Shown: one piece after another, positions 8,276-20,339 of the stretch
Layout of the letters: each line of letters opens with the position of its first letter
Position numbering within the stretch: the first letter of the stretch is position 1
From: Streptomyces aureoverticillatus
GTDB taxonomy: Bacteria; Actinomycetota; Actinomycetes; Streptomycetales; Streptomycetaceae
Direction of reading: 5' to 3'
NCBI RefSeq assembly: GCF_014649395.1
Contig: NZ_BMSY01000002.1
Location: 558,001-622,000 of the forward strand
DNA length: 64,000 nucleotides
Notes under the pieces: generated by a model
The model's input: the letters and a program-made list of their open reading frames with translations, nothing else
The model's database searches: none
Told to the model about the DNA's origin: nothing
Position numbers and translations under genes: made by a program

Positions 8276-11200
8276 GACGTCTCACGCCCGTCCCGCGCGC
8301 GGCGCGAGTCGACCGGCGTGCGGTCCAACTCTGCCTGCACGCGCGCAAGTTCGGCGCCGACCAGCGGTCCGATCTCCGCCAGCGGGCCCGGGTCGAGCAT
8401 GTCGTCGTGGGCGCACTCGACGCGGTGGACGGCCGGCTCGACCGCGCAGTACGGCTCCCACAGCCGCTCCTTGTCCCGCACGTCGCCCCAGGGCGAGTGC
8501 TCGGCGAGGAAGAGCTGCATCCGGCCGTCGAAGGCGCCCGGCTTGTAGTCGGGGATGATCGCCTGGTGCCGGGCCATCAGCCGCAGCATCCGGCCCATGC
8601 GCTCCTCGCCGAGCCGCGCGAGGGAGTTCCCGTCGCGCCGCAGCACGCCGATGACGTCGTCGGGGGTGAGGTCGCGGTCGCCGAACTCCGAGCGGTGGTG
8701 GCCGATGCCCTCCAGGAACCAGGCGAGCATGTTCTGCTCGCCGCCCCGGTCGTCGGCCACTCCGGTGCGCGGATAGGAGTCGAGGTTGGCCACCAGGCCG
8801 ACCTCGTCCCCGGCCGCGCGGAGCTGCACGGCGATCTCGTACGCGATCAGCCCGCCGAACGACCAGCCGAAGAGGTGGTAGGGGCCCGTCGGCCGTACGT
8901 CCTTGATGAGCCGGACGTACGTGGCGGCGATGTCCTCGATGCTGTCCGGCAGCGGGGCTCCCGCGACGACGGCCGGCGCCTGGATGCCGTACACCGGGTG
9001 CTCGGAGTCGATGTACGGGGTGAGCGGCAGGTACGACAGGGCGAGCCCGACGCCGCTGTGCAGGCAGAACACGGGCGGGCGGGAGCCGGTCTCGCGCAGC
9101 GGCAGCACGGTCGCGAACGGGTCCGCGCCGTCGTCGCCGTCGTCCCCGGACACCTCGTCGATGGCGTCGGCGACGATCTGGGTGGTGCCGCGCGGGGCCG
9201 GGGTGAGGGGGGCCACTGCCGGTTCCGGCGACGGGGCCGGGGTCGACATCGGGGCCGGGGTCGGCTTCGGATCCGCCGGAGCGGGAGCGGCCGGTTCCGG
9301 AGCCGCGGGGGCGGCCTCAGGCAGCGTTCCCGCCAGTGCCCGCACGGTCTGGTGCGCGAAGACGTCCGCGATGCTGATCGGAAGACCGGCCTTGCGTGCC
9401 TGGCTCACGAGCCGCAGGGACTTCATGCTGTCCATGCCGCCCGGCGCCTCGAAGAAGTTCTCCTCGGCGCCGAAGGAGTCCACGCCCAGGAGCTTGGCGA
9501 CGATGCCGCACAGCGTCTCCTCGGCGGTGCTCGCGGTTTCCTCGGCGGTGCTCGCGCCGACAGGGCCGGTGACCGTCTCCGACCCCTGCTCCGGCTCACC
9601 CTCCACGGCGGCCGCCCGCGGAGCGGCCCCGGCCTCCGGCAGCTCGATCCCGCTCACCCGGACATCCGGGTCGGCGGCAACGCTCCGCAGGATCCGCAGG
9701 AACTGCTCGGTCATGCGCTCCACCGTGGCCCGCGCGTACAGGTCGGTGCTGAAGGTGAGCAGGCCGCGCAGGCCCTCGTGGCCGGGCCAGGCGACGAGTT
9801 CGAGCAGCAGGTCGAGCTTGGAGTGGTCGGAGCCCACGTACTCGGGGCGGGCCGTCAGGCCGGGCAGGTCGAGCTCCGTGACGCCCTCGGTGCGGACGCC
9901 GAGGCCGATCTGGAACAGCGGGTTGCGGCTGAGCGAGCGCGCCGGCCTGAGCGCGTCGACGACCTGGTCGAACGCCACGTCCTGGTGCGCGTACGCCGCC
10001 AGGTCGGTCTCCCGGAGCCGGTCGAGCAGTTCGCGGAAGGTGGGGTCGCCGCTCGTGTCGCCGCGCAGGACGAGGGAGTTGATGAACATGCCGACCAGGT
10101 CGTTCAGGGCCTCGTCGGCGCGGCCGGCCACCGAGACGCCGAGGGGGATGTCGGTGCCGGCGCCCAGGCGGGTCAGCAGCACCGACAGGGCCGCCTGGAA
10201 GACGATGAAGTCGGTGGTGCCGGTGGACCGGGCCAACGCGGCCAGCACATCCGCCAGTTCGGGCTCCACGTCGAAGAGGACCACGTCGCCGTGCGACGCG
10301 CTCACCTCCGGACGCGGGAAGTCCGTCGGCAGGTCGAGCTCCTCGGGCAGGCCCGCGAGCGCGTCCCGCCAGAAGGCGAGCTGCCGCCCGGCCAGGCTCT
10401 CCGCGTCCGAGGGGTCGCCGCCGAGCAGCTCGCGCTGCCACACCGCGTAGTCGGCGTACTGCACCGGCAGCGGCGTCCAGCGCGGGGCGTGCCCGGCGGT
10501 GCGGGCGCGGTAGGCGGTGGCGAGGTCGTTCTGCAGGGGTTCCATGGACCAGCCGTCGAAGACGATGTGGTGCAGGACCAGGAGCAGCACGCACTCGTCG
10601 GGCCGCACCGGGAACAGCCGGGCGCGCCAGGGGAGTTCGGCGGTGAGGTCGAAGCCCTTGTCGGCCTCGGCGGCGAGCGCGTCGGCGAGACCCGGTTCCG
10701 GGACGGTGACCGTCCGCAGGCTCGGCCTGCCCGCCGCGCCGTCCCGCACCTGGGGCACGGGCACGCCGTCCGTCTCCGGAATCACCGTGCGCAGCACCTC
10801 GTGGCGGTCCGCCACGTCGGCGAGTGCCTGCTGGAGCGCGGCCGTGTCCAGGCGACCGGTGAGCCGGAAGGCCAGGAGCGTGTTGTACGAGCCGTCTCCG
10901 CTGCCCTGGCGCCGGTTGAGGAACCACTGGCGCTGCTGGCTGAACGACAGCGGCCGCGGCACGCCCTCCGGTGCGGGGGTGAGCGGGGGCCGCGCCCGGG
11001 CCGCCGACTCGACGTGTCCGGCGAGAGCGACGACGGTCTTGGCGTCGAACAGCGCCCGGATGGGCAGTTCGACGCCCAGCGCGGTGCGGGCCCGGCTGAT
11101 CAGCCGGGTGGCGAGCAGCGAGTGCCCGCCGATCTCGAAGAAGTCGTCGTCGATGGAGACGTGTTCGGCGCCCAGGATGTCGGCGAACAGGCCGCAGAGG

Positions 11201-14200
11201 ATGCCTTCGGTGAGAGTGCGCGGCGCACGGCCGCGCGAGGCCGCGCCCAGCTCCGGGTCGGGAAGGGCCGCCCGGTCCAGCTTGCCCTGCGCGGTCATCG
11301 GCAGCGCGTCGAGGGCGACCACGGCCGAGGGCACCATGTAGTCGGGCAGGGCCTGGGCGAGGCGGTCGCGCAGGGCGCCGGTGAGGGCGGGGTCGGCGGA
11401 CGCGGCGGGTTCCGCCGGTGCTCCGGCCCTGGCGGCGACCACGTACGACACCAGCCTGCGCTCCCCCGCCGCGTCCTCGCGCACGACCGTGACGGCCTGC
11501 TCGACGCCCGGCTGTGCGAGCAGCGCCGAGGAGATCTCGCCGAGTTCGACGCGGATGCCGCGGAGCTGCACCTGGTCGTCGACGCGGTCCAGGTAGTCGA
11601 GTTCGCCGTTCGGCAGCCAGCGCACCAGGTCGCCGGTGCGGTACATGCGCTCGCCCGCGGGACCGTAGGGGTCGGCGACGAAGCGCTCCGCGGTCAGCCC
11701 GGGCCGGGCGAGGTAGCCGCGGGCGAGGCCGCCGCCGACGTACAGCTCGCCGGGCACACCGGGCGGAGTCGGCCGCAGGTCGCGGTCGAGGACGTACACG
11801 CGGTGGGCGTTGGTGGGGCGGCCGATGGGCGGGCGCCCCGACGGGGTGAGCGGGCCGCTCACCGTGCAGCCGACGACGGCCTCGGTCGGGCCGTACCCGT
11901 TGAACATCCGCACCGACCCGGCCCAGCGCTCCACGACCTCCGCGGGCACGGCCTCGCCGGTGCCGACCAGGCGCAGGTCGGCGGGGAGCGCGGCGTCCTC
12001 GGGGAGGGCGCCGAGCACGACGGGAGGCAGCGCGACCAGGTTGATCCGGGCGTTGTTGATGAGGTCGACGAGCGGCCGGCCGGGGGTGCGGCACTCCTCG
12101 TCGGCGATGACGAGGGTGCCGCCGGGCAGCAGCGCCAGCATGATCCCGAAGATCGACGCGTCGAAGCTGAACGACGCGAACTGCAGCACCCGCGTGTCGG
12201 CGTCGAGTTCGAACCGGTCGGAGAGGCTGTCGACCATCGCGAGCAGCCCGGTGTGCGCCACGACGACGCCCTTGGGGCGGCCGGTGGAGCCGGAGGTGTA
12301 GATGATGTACGCCGGGTGCTCGGGCCGCAGCGGGGCGATCCGGTCGGCGTCGGTGAGGGCGGTGTCGGCGAGCTCGTCGAGGCGGGCGGCCGTCCCGGGC
12401 GCGTCGAGGAGCAGCAACTGGACTGTGTCGTCCCGCTGTTCGGCCCGGTCGGCGAGGTCGCTGTTCGTGACGAACACCGTCGGGCGGGCGTCCGCCACCA
12501 TGTAGGCGACGCGGTCCGCGGGGTACTCGGAGTCCACGGGCACGTACGCCGCCCCCGCCTTGATCGCCGCGAGTGCCGCCACGATGAGGTCCGGGGTGCG
12601 CGGCAGCATCACCGCGACCGCCCGCTCGGGTCCGGCGCCGAGCTCGACGAGGTGCCGGGCCAGCCGGTTGGCGCGCGCGTCCAGGTCGGCGTACGACACC
12701 TCCTGTTCGCGCAGCACGACGGCGGCCTTGTCCGGGGTCTCGGCGGCGCGCGCCTGGAACACGTCGGTGGCGAGGCCGCCGCGCGCGGGCCGGGCGCCAC
12801 CGCTGCCCGACCAGTCGCCGAGCAGCTGGCGCAGCTCGTCCTCGCCGAGCGCGTCGAGCCGGCCGAGGCTGGTGCCGGGCGCGGCGGCGAGCTGTTCGAG
12901 GACGCGGGTGAAGCGGCGTACGAAGACGGCGACTTGGGCGTTGTCGAAGATGTCGGGCCGGTACTGGGCCTCCAGGCGCATCCGGTGGCCCTCGACGGGG
13001 AACACGCCGAGCGCGAGCGGGTACTCGGCGACGACGCGGGCGTTCCACTCGCGCATGGTGAGCCCGGGGATGTGCTCGCCCAGGGTGTCGAGCGCGCCCG
13101 ACGGGTAGTTGTGGAAGCTGACGACGGTGTCGAACAGCTCGCCCACGCCCGCGCCCTGCTGGACCTCGGCGAGGCCGAGGTGCTGGTGCGGCTCCAGGCC
13201 GAGCTGGCGGTCCTGGAGGTCGGTGAGCATCGTCTCGAACGGCACGGACGGGTCGAGCGTCACGCGCACCGGCAGGGTGTGCATGAACGCGCCGACGATC
13301 CGCTCCACGTCCGGCAGGTCCGCCGGACGGCCGGAGGCGACCGCGCCGAACGTGACGTCGCGCCGCCCGGTGAGGCGGCCGAGCGCGACGGCCCAGCAGC
13401 CCTGCATGACGGTGTTCAGCGTCAGGCCGCGCGAGTGCGCCCAGGCGGACACGGCGGCGGTCAGCTTCTCGGGCAGGTCGGCGGTGAGCGTCTCGGGCAG
13501 CACGGACACGCGCGGGCGGTCGGCCGGGCCGAGGCGGGTCGGCTCGTCGATCCCGGCGAGGTCCTTCTGCCAGGCCTCCCGCGCCGCGGACTTGTCCTGC
13601 GCGGCGGACCACTCCAAGTAGGCCCGCACCGGGGCGATTTCCGGCAGTACGGAGGTGTCGGCGCCGTTGGCCCACAGGGTCACCAGTTCGCCGGCGAGGA
13701 CGGCCGACAGGGACCAGCCGTCGACGAGCATGTGGTGGGTGGTCCACACGACGCGGTGCCGCTCGGCGCCCGCGCGGTAGACGGTGAAGCGGGTCAGCGG
13801 GCCTTCGGTGACGTCGAAGCGGCGCAGCCACTCCTCGTCGGTGCGCCGCGCCAGCTCGGCGTCGACGCCGTCCGCGGGCACGCCGGTCAGGTCCACCTCG
13901 CTCCACGGGACGTCGACCGCCCCGGGGACGAGCTGCACGGGGTCGCCCGCGTCCCGCTCGCGGAAGCAGGCGCGCAGGCCGGGGTGGCGGGCGACGAGGG
14001 CGGTGGCGGCGGCGCGCAGGGCGGCCGGGTCCAGGGGGCCGTCGACGTCCATGACGACCTGGAGGGTGTAGGCGTCCATGCCGTGCCGGTCGAACTCGGC
14101 CTGGAAGAGCAGGCCGCGCTGCAGCGGCGACAGGGGCAGGATGTCGTCGAGGCGCGCGAACTCGGCTTCGTACGCCTCGATCTCGCGCTGTCCGATGGTG

Positions 14201-17200
14201 ACGAGCGGGAACTCGGACGGGGTGCGGCCCCCGGCGTCCGGCCGGTCGGCGTGCGCGGCGAGCGCGTCGAGGGCCCGGAACCAGCCGTCGGCGAGGGCCC
14301 GCACGTCGTCCTCTGCGAGCAGGCCGCCCGCCCACGTCCACTCGGCCACGAGCACCGGCCCGTCCGGGCGGTCCTCGGTGAGGGAGACCAGTTCGAGGGC
14401 GTGCCGCAGCGGGGTGTCGGGCGAGGCGGCGAGGCCGAAGGTGCCGGCCTGCATGGACCAGTCGGTCCCGTCGCCGACGGTGAAGCGGCCCAGGTAGTTG
14501 AAGCCGACGCGCGGGGTCGCGGCGCGGGCGAGGACGGCGGCGGTCTGCGGGTTGAGGTGGCGCAGCAGGCCGTGGCCGAAGCCGTGGTCGGGCAGGGCGC
14601 GCAGGGTCTCCTTGACGCGCTTGAGCGCGGCGGAGCAGGCGGGGCCGCCGGTGCGGACGTCAGTGAGGTCGGCGTCGCCGATGTCGAGGGCGACGGGGAA
14701 GACGCTGGTGAACCAGCCGACGGTGCGGGACAGATCGGTGTCGTCGGCGGCGTCCCCGAACTGCTCGCGTCCGTGGCCCTCCAGCTCGACCACCGCGCGG
14801 GTGGCGGGGGTGCCCCGGCGGTCGGCGCGGTCGGCGAGGGCCAGGGCGAGGCCGGTGAGCAGCACCTCGTTGACTTCGGTGCCGAAGGCGGCGGGCAGCC
14901 GGGTGAGCAGGGCGCGGGTCCGGTCGGCGGGCAATTCCAGGCGCAGTTTGCCCGCGGTGTCGTACACGTCGGCGGCCGGGTCGAGGGGGCGGTCGCCGAG
15001 CGCGGCGGCGTCCGGCCCTGGGGCCGACTGGGCGGTCCACAGGGGGAGTTCGGCGACGCGCCGGGCCGTGCGGGCCTCGTCGGCGAGCAGGGTCGCCCAG
15101 CGCCGGTAGGAGGTGCCGACGGGGTCGAGGGTCACGTCGCGGCCCGCGGCGAGCGCGGTGTACGCGGCCTGGAGGTCGGGCAGCAGGATCCGCCAGGACA
15201 CGCCGTCGACGACGAGGTGGTGGATGACGAGCAGCAGCCTGGGGGCGGCACCCTCGAGCAGCACCGCCTGGACCATGAGACCGTCCTCGGGCCGCAGTCG
15301 GGCCCGGGCCGCGGCCACCTGCTCGGTGAGCACCGCGTCCGGGTCCGCGGCCGCGTCGGGCGTGACCCGGGTGAGCACGTCGGCCGCCGCCACCGCGCCC
15401 TGCGGCAGCGTCTGGAGGGACCACAGGCCCGCGACCGGCACGCCGAGCCGCAGCCGCAGCGCGTCGTGGTGGTCGAGCACCGCCTGCACGGCGCGCTCCA
15501 GCACCGCGGCGTCCACGTCGCCGGGCACCGACACCGCCACGTACTGGCTGAACTCGCGGGTGGCGACGGGCAGTTGGGAGAGTTCCTCGCGGAGCTGGTC
15601 GGCGATGGGGGTCAGGGCGACCTCGCCCACGCCGTCCGCCGCGGCGGCCTGCGCGGCGGCCGGCTTCGGGGCGGCGGGGCGGGCCACGGCCGCGATGGCG
15701 GCCGCCGTCCGGTGCTTGAAGACGTCCCGCGCGGTGACGACGAGGCCCGCGCGGCGGGCCCGGCTGACGACCTGGATGGAGCTGATGCTGTCGCCGCCGA
15801 GCTCGAAGAAGCTGTCGTCCGGGCCGACCCGCGCCAGGCCGAGCACGTCGGCGAGCACGCCGCGGAGGATGCCGGTCTCGACCGTCTCGGCGGTCCCGGC
15901 CGCCTTGGCCACCCCCGCGGTCCCGCCGGACGCGCCCGCCGACTCCCACGTCGGCGCGGGCAGCGCCTTGCGGTCGACCTTTCCGTGCGCGGTCAGCGGG
16001 AGTTCGTCCAGGGTGAGGAGCACGGACGGGACGAGGGCGGCGGGCAGCAGCCCGGCGAGCTCGGCGCGCAGCGCGGCCGTGTCCGGCCCGGCCGGACCGG
16101 GCGCCCCGGCCGACGCGGCCGGGTCCTGCGCCGCGTCCGCCGCGTCGCCCGCCGCCTCCGCGACCACATAGCCGACGAGCCGCTGCTGCCCCGCCGGATC
16201 CGTGACGGCCGCGGCCACCGCGTCGGCGACCCCGGCTAGGGCCCGCAGGCCGGCCTCCACCTCGCCCAGCTCGATGCGCTGGCCGCGGATCTTGACCTGG
16301 TGGTCGCGGCGGCCGACGAAGGCGAGCTGCCCGTCGGAGCGCAGCACCACGTGGTCACCGGTGCGGTACATGCGCGAGCCGTCGGCCGCGAACGGGTCGG
16401 GCACGAAGGTGCCCGCGGTGCGCCCCGGGTCGTTCAGATAGCCGCGCCCGACGCCCCGGCCCGCGATGAACAGTTCGCCGGGCACCCCGCGCGGCACGGG
16501 CCGCAGGTCGTCCCCGAGGACGTACAGACGGGTGTTGCGCAGCGGTCTGCCGATGGGCACGACCGGGGCGTCCAGGTCCGCCGTCGAGCGCGCGTACGCG
16601 TGCGTGACGTCGTCGGAGCACTCGGTCGGCCCGTAGAGGTTGGCGAGCGGGATGTCCGGGTGGCGGTCGAACCAGCGCGCGCACAGGTCGGCGGGCAGGG
16701 CCTCGCCGTTGGAGATCATCCAGCGCAGGGCGGGCAGCGCGGGCGCGCCGCCGGCGGCGTCCCACACGTCGAGGGCGGCCCGCATCAGGGACGGCACGAC
16801 TTCGAGGACGGTCAGGCGCTCCTCGGCGATGACGCGGAACAGCGCGTCGGGGTCGGCGATGTCCAGCCGGTTCACGGCCCGCACCCGGCCGCCGACGAGC
16901 AGCGTGGTGAGGGTCTGCCAGACGGTGACGTCGAACGTGACGGGCGCGTTGTGGACGAGCGCGTCCGCGCGGTCCAGGCCGAACTCCTCGACCTTGGCGA
17001 GCATGTGGTTGACCATGCCGCCGCGCTGCACCATCGCGCCCTTGGGCCTGCCCGTGGATCCGGAGGTGTAGATGACGTACGCGAGGTCGTCGGGACCGCC
17101 GAGGACGGGCGCCAACTCTCCGTCCGCGTCGCGGGATTCGTCGAGTACGTGGACGGGGAGCGGGTCGCCGTCGGTCGCGGCCACGAGTCGCGCGGCCAGG

Positions 17201-18936
17201 TCGCGGTGCGTGGCGTCGGTCAGGACGAAGCCCGCGCCGCTGTCCTGAAGCAGCGCGGTGAGGCGGGGCAGCGGGGCGCCCGGGTCGAGCGGCATGAAGG
17301 CGCGTCCGGCGCCGAGCACGGCGAGCTCGGCGGTGACGAAGTCACGGCCCGGCTCGGTGAGGACGGCGACGGGGCCGCTGCCCGCGTCGCCGGTCAGTCG
17401 TCGCGACACGGCACTCGCGCGCCCCACAAGTCCGGCGTAGTCGAGGCTGCCGCTGTCGTCGGTGACGGCCACGGCGGCCGGGGTCTCGGCGGCCCGCTGC
17501 CGGATCCGCTCCACGACGCCCAGGTAGGGCGTCTCGCGCACCGGCCCGGTGAGGTCGGCGTCGCACTCGCCGGCCGCGACGACGTCGACGGCGGACAGCG
17601 GGGTGTCGGGGGCGGCGGTCAGGAAGCGGTCCAGGAAGCCGGTGAAGCGGGCGAGGTGGTCGCGGATGTCGCGGGCGTCGTAGCGGGCCTCGTTGCCGCT
17701 GAGGTCGACGGCGATCCCGTCGTCGCCCTTGTCGACGACGGTGAACTCCAGGTCGTCGACGAGGCCGGGCGACGGCGTGTGGATGGTCGCGGCGGCCGGG
17801 CCGATGCTCAGCCGCTCGGACATGGGCAGGAAGTTCACGAACGGCCCGAACTGCCTGCGGTCGTCGCTGGTGAGCCCCATCGCGCGGCGGATCGAACTGA
17901 CGCGGTGGCGCTGGTGCTTGAGTCCGTGGGACAGCGACTGGTAGGCGTCCGCGAGGAGTTCGGCGCGCGTCGCGCCGGGGTGCGCGGCCAGGCGCAGCGG
18001 CAGGTAGTTGACGACGACGCCGGGTGTGTCCTGCATGGCGGCGCCGACGCGGGCGGTGACGGGCAGGGAGAGGAGCACGTCGTCGGTGGCGGCCATGCGG
18101 GCGGTGTAGGCGCCGATGGCCGCGACGAGCGTGGTCTGCCAGGTCACCCGGGCCTCCCAGGCGACGGACCGCAGCCGCTCGGCGACGTCGTCGGCGAGGA
18201 CGGTCACCTCGCGCAGGAACGTCTGCGCGGGCGGCACCTCCCGGGCGGCGAGGCTCACGGGCACGGGGTGGTCCGCGACCCGCGCCTGCCAGTACGCGCG
18301 GTCGCGCTCGGCGCGCGCCGTGCCCTCGTACGCCGCCTCGGCGTCGACCAGCGTCGACAGCGGCGCGAAGGCGCCCTCGTCGAGGGAGGTTCCGGCGAGC
18401 AGCGCGTCGTAGATGGCCGCGAGCCGCCGCCACAGCAGCACGACGCTGTAGCCGTCCGCGACGAGGTGATGGCTGACCAGGGAGAAGAAGGCCCGGTCGG
18501 GGCCGAGGGTGAGCAGGCCCATGCGGAAGAGGGGGACGTGCGGGGCGGCCGTCCCCGCGAACGCGGTGCGCAGGTCGGCGTCGACGGCCGCGCGGGCGGC
18601 GGCGGCCGGGTCGGCGGCGCCGCTGACGTCGGTGACGGTGAGGGGCAGCGCGGCCGGGTCGAGTTCCTCGACGTACTGCCGCGGCGTGCCGTCCTGACCG
18701 GCCTCGGCGAACCGCACCCGCAGGCACTCGGCCTCGGCGACGAGCCGCTGCACGGCGGCCCGGAACAGAACGGGGTCCAGGGGGCCGCGTATGTCCCAGT
18801 AGGCGGCGGTGTTGTACGTCGCGCCGCCGCCGGACAGCTTCTCGTCGAACCAGATGTCCTTCTGGCCGGCGGTGAGCGGGAGGGCCATCGGCCCGGAGCC
18901 CTCCGTCGCCGCGTGGTCCGTCGGTATGTGGGTCAT
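8272..18936 (-). CDS. Trimodular NRPS, C-A-T-E-C-A-T-C-T-TE, with no A domain in module 3
   Basis: A 3554-residue synthetase. C1 has HHLVADG at ~156-162 and, as the first domain, is probably a starter C that takes a fatty acyl group. A1 (~470-980) is followed by T1 (GGDSIS, Ser ~1049) and an E domain (HHLVVDG ~1243), so residue 1 should be D-configured. C2 (HHMLVDG ~1737) and A2 (~2090-2580) lead to T2 (GGHSLL ~2604). C3 (HHIVFDG ~2791) is joined directly to T3 (unusual [11 protein letters not shown], Ser ~3168) with no A domain. The TE has GWSFGG (~3359). Specificity codes read by eye against GrsA are A1 DVWEINLDDK (Ser-like frame, but acidic at 278 and 330) and A2 DAFAVTGVGK (close to the daptomycin kynurenine code as I recall it, DAWTTTGVGK). 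The ATG has AGGGGA 5 nt upstream. Substrates are inference. Confidence 0.95.
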   Translation of the reverse strand: MTHIPTDHAATEGSGPMALPLTAGQKDIWFDEKLSGGGATYNTAAYWDIRGPLDPVLFRAAVQRLVAEAECLRVRFAEAGQDGTPRQYVEELDPAALPLTVTDVSGAADPAAAARAAVDADLRTAFAGTAAPHVPLFRMGLLTLGPDRAFFSLVSHHLVADGYSVVLLWRRLAAIYDALLAGTSLDEGAFAPLSTLVDAEAAYEGTARAERDRAYWQARVADHPVPVSLAAREVPPAQTFLREVTVLADDVAERLRSVAWEARVTWQTTLVAAIGAYTARMAATDDVLLSLPVTARVGAAMQDTPGVVVNYLPLRLAAHPGATRAELLADAYQSLSHGLKHQRHRVSSIRRAMGLTSDDRRQFGPFVNFLPMSERLSIGPAAATIHTPSPGLVDDLEFTVVDKGDDGIAVDLSGNEARYDARDIRDHLARFTGFLDRFLTAAPDTPLSAVDVVAAGECDADLTGPVRETPYLGVVERIRQRAAETPAAVAVTDDSGSLDYAGLVGRASAVSRRLTGDAGSGPVAVLTEPGRDFVTAELAVLGAGRAFMPLDPGAPLPRLTALLQDSGAGFVLTDATHRDLAARLVAATDGDPLPVHVLDESRDADGELAPVLGGPDDLAYVIYTSGSTGRPKGAMVQRGGMVNHMLAKVEEFGLDRADALVHNAPVTFDVTVWQTLTTLLVGGRVRAVNRLDIADPDALFRVIAEERLTVLEVVPSLMRAALDVWDAAGGAPALPALRWMISNGEALPADLCARWFDRHPDIPLANLYGPTECSDDVTHAYARSTADLDAPVVPIGRPLRNTRLYVLGDDLRPVPRGVPGELFIAGRGVGRGYLNDPGRTAGTFVPDPFAADGSRMYRTGDHVVLRSDGQLAFVGRRDHQVKIRGQRIELGEVEAGLRALAGVADAVAAAVTDPAGQQRLVGYVVAEAAGDAADAAQDPAASAGAPGPAGPDTAALRAELAGLLPAALVPSVLLTLDELPLTAHGKVDRKALPAPTWESAGASGGTAGVAKAAGTAETVETGILRGVLADVLGLARVGPDDSFFELGGDSISSIQVVSRARRAGLVVTARDVFKHRTAAAIAAVARPAAPKPAAAQAAAADGVGEVALTPIADQLREELSQLPVATREFSQYVAVSVPGDVDAAVLERAVQAVLDHHDALRLRLGVPVAGLWSLQTLPQGAVAAADVLTRVTPDAAADPDAVLTEQVAAARARLRPEDGLMVQAVLLEGAAPRLLLVIHHLVVDGVSWRILLPDLQAAYTALAAGRDVTLDPVGTSYRRWATLLADEARTARRVAELPLWTAQSAPGPDAAALGDRPLDPAADVYDTAGKLRLELPADRTRALLTRLPAAFGTEVNEVLLTGLALALADRADRRGTPATRAVVELEGHGREQFGDAADDTDLSRTVGWFTSVFPVALDIGDADLTDVRTGGPACSAALKRVKETLRALPDHGFGHGLLRHLNPQTAAVLARAATPRVGFNYLGRFTVGDGTDWSMQAGTFGLAASPDTPLRHALELVSLTEDRPDGPVLVAEWTWAGGLLAEDDVRALADGWFRALDALAAHADRPDAGGRTPSEFPLVTIGQREIEAYEAEFARLDDILPLSPLQRGLLFQAEFDRHGMDAYTLQVVMDVDGPLDPAALRAAATALVARHPGLRACFRERDAGDPVQLVPGAVDVPWSEVDLTGVPADGVDAELARRTDEEWLRRFDVTEGPLTRFTVYRAGAERHRVVWTTHHMLVDGWSLSAVLAGELVTLWANGADTSVLPEIAPVRAYLEWSAAQDKSAAREAWQKDLAGIDEPTRLGPADRPRVSVLPETLTADLPEKLTAAVSAWAHSRGLTLNTVMQGCWAVALGRLTGRRDVTFGAVASGRPADLPDVERIVGAFMHTLPVRVTLDPSVPFETMLTDLQDRQLGLEPHQHLGLAEVQQGAGVGELFDTVVSFHNYPSGALDTLGEHIPGLTMREWNARVVAEYPLALGVFPVEGHRMRLEAQYRPDIFDNAQVAVFVRRFTRVLEQLAAAPGTSLGRLDALGEDELRQLLGDWSGSGGARPARGGLATDVFQARAAETPDKAAVVLREQEVSYADLDARANRLARHLVELGAGPERAVAVMLPRTPDLIVAALAAIKAGAAYVPVDSEYPADRVAYMVADARPTVFVTNSDLADRAEQRDDTVQLLLLDAPGTAARLDELADTALTDADRIAPLRPEHPAYIIYTSGSTGRPKGVVVAHTGLLAMVDSLSDRFELDADTRVLQFASFSFDASIFGIMLALLPGGTLVIADEECRTPGRPLVDLINNARINLVALPPVVLGALPEDAALPADLRLVGTGEAVPAEVVERWAGSVRMFNGYGPTEAVVGCTVSGPLTPSGRPPIGRPTNAHRVYVLDRDLRPTPPGVPGELYVGGGLARGYLARPGLTAERFVADPYGPAGERMYRTGDLVRWLPNGELDYLDRVDDQVQLRGIRVELGEISSALLAQPGVEQAVTVVREDAAGERRLVSYVVAARAGAPAEPAASADPALTGALRDRLAQALPDYMVPSAVVALDALPMTAQGKLDRAALPDPELGAASRGRAPRTLTEGILCGLFADILGAEHVSIDDDFFEIGGHSLLATRLISRARTALGVELPIRALFDAKTVVALAGHVESAARARPPLTPAPEGVPRPLSFSQQRQWFLNRRQGSGDGSYNTLLAFRLTGRLDTAALQQALADVADRHEVLRTVIPETDGVPVPQVRDGAAGRPSLRTVTVPEPGLADALAAEADKGFDLTAELPWRARLFPVRPDECVLLLVLHHIVFDGWSMEPLQNDLATAYRARTAGHAPRWTPLPVQYADYAVWQRELLGGDPSDAESLAGRQLAFWRDALAGLPEELDLPTDFPRPEVSASHGDVVLFDVEPELADVLAALARSTGTTDFIVFQAALSVLLTRLGAGTDIPLGVSVAGRADEALNDLVGMFINSLVLRGDTSGDPTFRELLDRLRETDLAAYAHQDVAFDQVVDALRPARSLSRNPLFQIGLGVRTEGVTELDLPGLTARPEYVGSDHSKLDLLLELVAWPGHEGLRGLLTFSTDLYARATVERMTEQFLRILRSVAADPDVRVSGIELPEAGAAPRAAAVEGEPEQGSETVTGPVGASTAEETASTAEETLCGIVAKLLGVDSFGAEENFFEAPGGMDSMKSLRLVSQARKAGLPISIADVFAHQTVRALAGTLPEAAPAAPEPAAPAPADPKPTPAPMSTPAPSPEPAVAPLTPAPRGTTQIVADAIDEVSGDDGDDGADPFATVLPLRETGSRPPVFCLHSGVGLALSYLPLTPYIDSEHPVYGIQAPAVVAGAPLPDSIEDIAATYVRLIKDVRPTGPYHLFGWSFGGLIAYEIAVQLRAAGDEVGLVANLDSYPRTGVADDRGGEQNMLAWFLEGIGHHRSEFGDRDLTPDDVIGVLRRDGNSLARLGEERMGRMLRLMARHQAIIPDYKPGAFDGRMQLFLAEHSPWGDVRDKERLWEPYCAVEPAVHRVECAHDDMLDPGPLAEIGPLVGAELARVQAELDRTPVDSRRARDGRETS
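9517..9560. repeat. In-frame duplication in the C3-T3 linker
   Basis: The stretch TCCTCGGCGGTGCTCGC is present twice in tandem in this linker. It encodes the duplicated peptide [13 protein letters not shown] on the minus strand. It sits exactly where an A domain would be expected between C3 and T3 of the NRPS. Confidence 0.8.
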
Positions 18937-18964
18937 AGCAATCCCCTAGCGAAGGTCACTGATG

Positions 18965-19573
18965 TCACAGCCTCGATGGCCTCGATGGTCGGAAACTCGC
19001 GCTGACAGCGGGCTGATGACGGTCTGACAGCCGCTCCGGCACCGGATCCGTCAGCAGGTCCACGAACGTGTCGAGCCGGTCGAGGCCGAAGCAGCGGCTG
19101 GTTCCGTGGACGAAGAAGGGCACGCTGAACACGCCGTCGTCGCAGGCCTCGACGAGGCCTGCGATGGCGCGGGCGCGCAGCACGGGAGCGTCGCTCGCGC
19201 GGGCCAGTTCCTCTGGATCCAGGCCCAGTTCGCGCGCGACACCGACGATGGTCTCGCGGTCGCAGAGGTCGCGTCCGGACACGAAGCGCGCCCGGAACGC
19301 GGCCTCGGCGAAGTCGTGGCCGCGGCCGTGCCGGTCGGCGGCGAGATACGCCAGGTGCGGCACCTCCCACACCAGGTCGTCTCCGTCGGGCCGGTCCAGG
19401 AACGGGAACCAGCCGCCCTGTTCGGCGACGAGCCGGGCGGTGAGGGGGTCGGGGTCGAAGAAGGGCACCAACTCCATGCGCAGCGCGAGCGCGCGGTGCC
19501 GGATCATCAGCTCCTGGTACGCGAGCCAGGAGTACGGGCTGCGGAACGAGAAGTAGCAGCGGGGCGCGCGCAT
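18965..19573 (-). CDS. DsbA-family / 2-hydroxychromene-2-carboxylate isomerase-like protein
   Basis: A 202-residue thioredoxin-fold protein. The N-terminal CYFSFRSPYSWLAYQEL resembles the glutathione-binding serine region of HCCA isomerases (the FSFxSPYSWLA motif), with no CXXC, so it is not a disulfide oxidase. The C-terminal VPFFVHGTSRCFGLDRLD is the usual cis-Pro and dimer end. The ATG at 19573 is preferred because AGGGG ends 11 nt upstream; the GTG at 19582 is only 2 nt from that site. It lies 15 bp after fabG and 28 bp before the NRPS. A double-bond isomerase acting on the acyl chain is a reasonable guess, since isomerase genes are reported in cinnamoyl-lipid clusters. I cannot confirm that those proteins belong to this family. 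Confidence 0.75.
   Translation of the reverse strand: MRAPRCYFSFRSPYSWLAYQELMIRHRALALRMELVPFFDPDPLTARLVAEQGGWFPFLDRPDGDDLVWEVPHLAYLAADRHGRGHDFAEAAFRARFVSGRDLCDRETIVGVARELGLDPEELARASDAPVLRARAIAGLVEACDDGVFSVPFFVHGTSRCFGLDRLDTFVDLLTDPVPERLSDRHQPAVSASFRPSRPSRL
18982..19030 (-). promoter_or_regulatory. SARP-type heptamer repeats and -10 in front of the NRPS
   Basis: On the plus strand CTGACAG (19002), CTGATGA (19013) and CTGACAG (19024) are spaced exactly 11 bp apart. Read on the minus strand, 14 nt separate the last heptamer from the hexamer CATCGA (18987-18982), and the NRPS start at 18936 is 46 nt further on. The site lies inside the 3' end of the isomerase-like gene. The same geometry occurs in front of the ACP, mbtH and MMPL genes. 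Confidence 0.7.
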
Positions 19574-19588
19574 CACAGGCACCGCCCC

Positions 19589-20335
19589 TCAGACGACGAG
19601 TCCGCCGTCGACCCCGAAGACCTGCCCCGTGATGTACGAGGCGCGGTCGGAGGCGAGGAAGGACACGAGGTCGGCGACCTCCTGCGGGCGGCCGAAGCGG
19701 CCCAGCGGGATGCGCTCGGTCATCTTGCGCACATGCTCGTCGGAGAGCTCGGAGAGCATGTCGGTCACGATGAAGCCGGGCGCGACGGCGTTGGCGCGGA
19801 TGCCGTAGCGCCCCGACTCCTTGGCGAGCGCCTTGGTGAAGCCGATGATCCCGGCCTTGGTGGCCGAGTAGTTGGTCTGCGTCGCGTTGCCGTAGACCCC
19901 GGCCACCGACGACAGCGTGATCACCGATCCGGCCCGGCGCTTCATCATCGCGAACACGGCGGCCTTGCACAGGTGGTACGTGCCGTCGAGATTGACGCGG
20001 ACCACGTCGTCCCAGTCCTGCGGCGGGAGCATCACCAGCGGGTTGTCGCGGACGATGCCCGCGCAGGACACGACGGTGTGCAGCGGCCCGAGGTCCTTCT
20101 CGGCGCCGCGTACGAAGTCACGTACGGCGTCGTGGTCCGCGACGTCGGCGCGCGCGGTGTGCACGCGGGCGCCGGCCGCGGTGGCCTCCTCGACGACGGC
20201 GTCGGCGGCCTCCTTGTTCGACTGGTAGCAGAAGGCGACGTCGTATCCGTCCTGGGCGAGCCGGATGACCACGTGCCGCCCGATGCCCCGCGATCCCCCG
20301 GTCACCAGGGCCACGCGTCGTTCGCTAACGGACAT
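19589..20335 (-). CDS. 3-oxoacyl-ACP reductase (FabG-like SDR ketoreductase)
   Basis: A 248-residue classical short-chain dehydrogenase. The NADPH motif TGGSRGIGRH is at ~13-20, followed by CAGIVRDN at ~90. The catalytic Ser-Tyr-Lys is in SSVAGVYGNATQTNYSATKAG (~140-160), and PGFIVTDML follows. The length and motifs are those of FabG and of type II PKS ketoreductases. It lies between the KS-beta gene and the isomerase-like gene, so it should reduce the beta-keto group of the growing acyl-ACP of this cluster. A dehydratase partner is not visible nearby. Confidence 0.93.
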   Translation of the reverse strand: MSVSERRVALVTGGSRGIGRHVVIRLAQDGYDVAFCYQSNKEAADAVVEEATAAGARVHTARADVADHDAVRDFVRGAEKDLGPLHTVVSCAGIVRDNPLVMLPPQDWDDVVRVNLDGTYHLCKAAVFAMMKRRAGSVITLSSVAGVYGNATQTNYSATKAGIIGFTKALAKESGRYGIRANAVAPGFIVTDMLSELSDEHVRKMTERIPLGRFGRPQEVADLVSFLASDRASYITGQVFGVDGGLVV

Positions 20336-20339
20336 GCTG

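Noticed and set aside
8407..16239. A 2610-residue plus-strand open frame opposite the NRPS
   Set aside because: It is the antisense shadow of the NRPS at high GC. It has no family motifs and its composition is repetitive (Gly/Val/Arg/His).
18965..19573. Thiol-disulfide oxidoreductase
   Set aside because: The CXXC motif is missing. The N-terminus fits the HCCA-isomerase-like branch of the DsbA fold.
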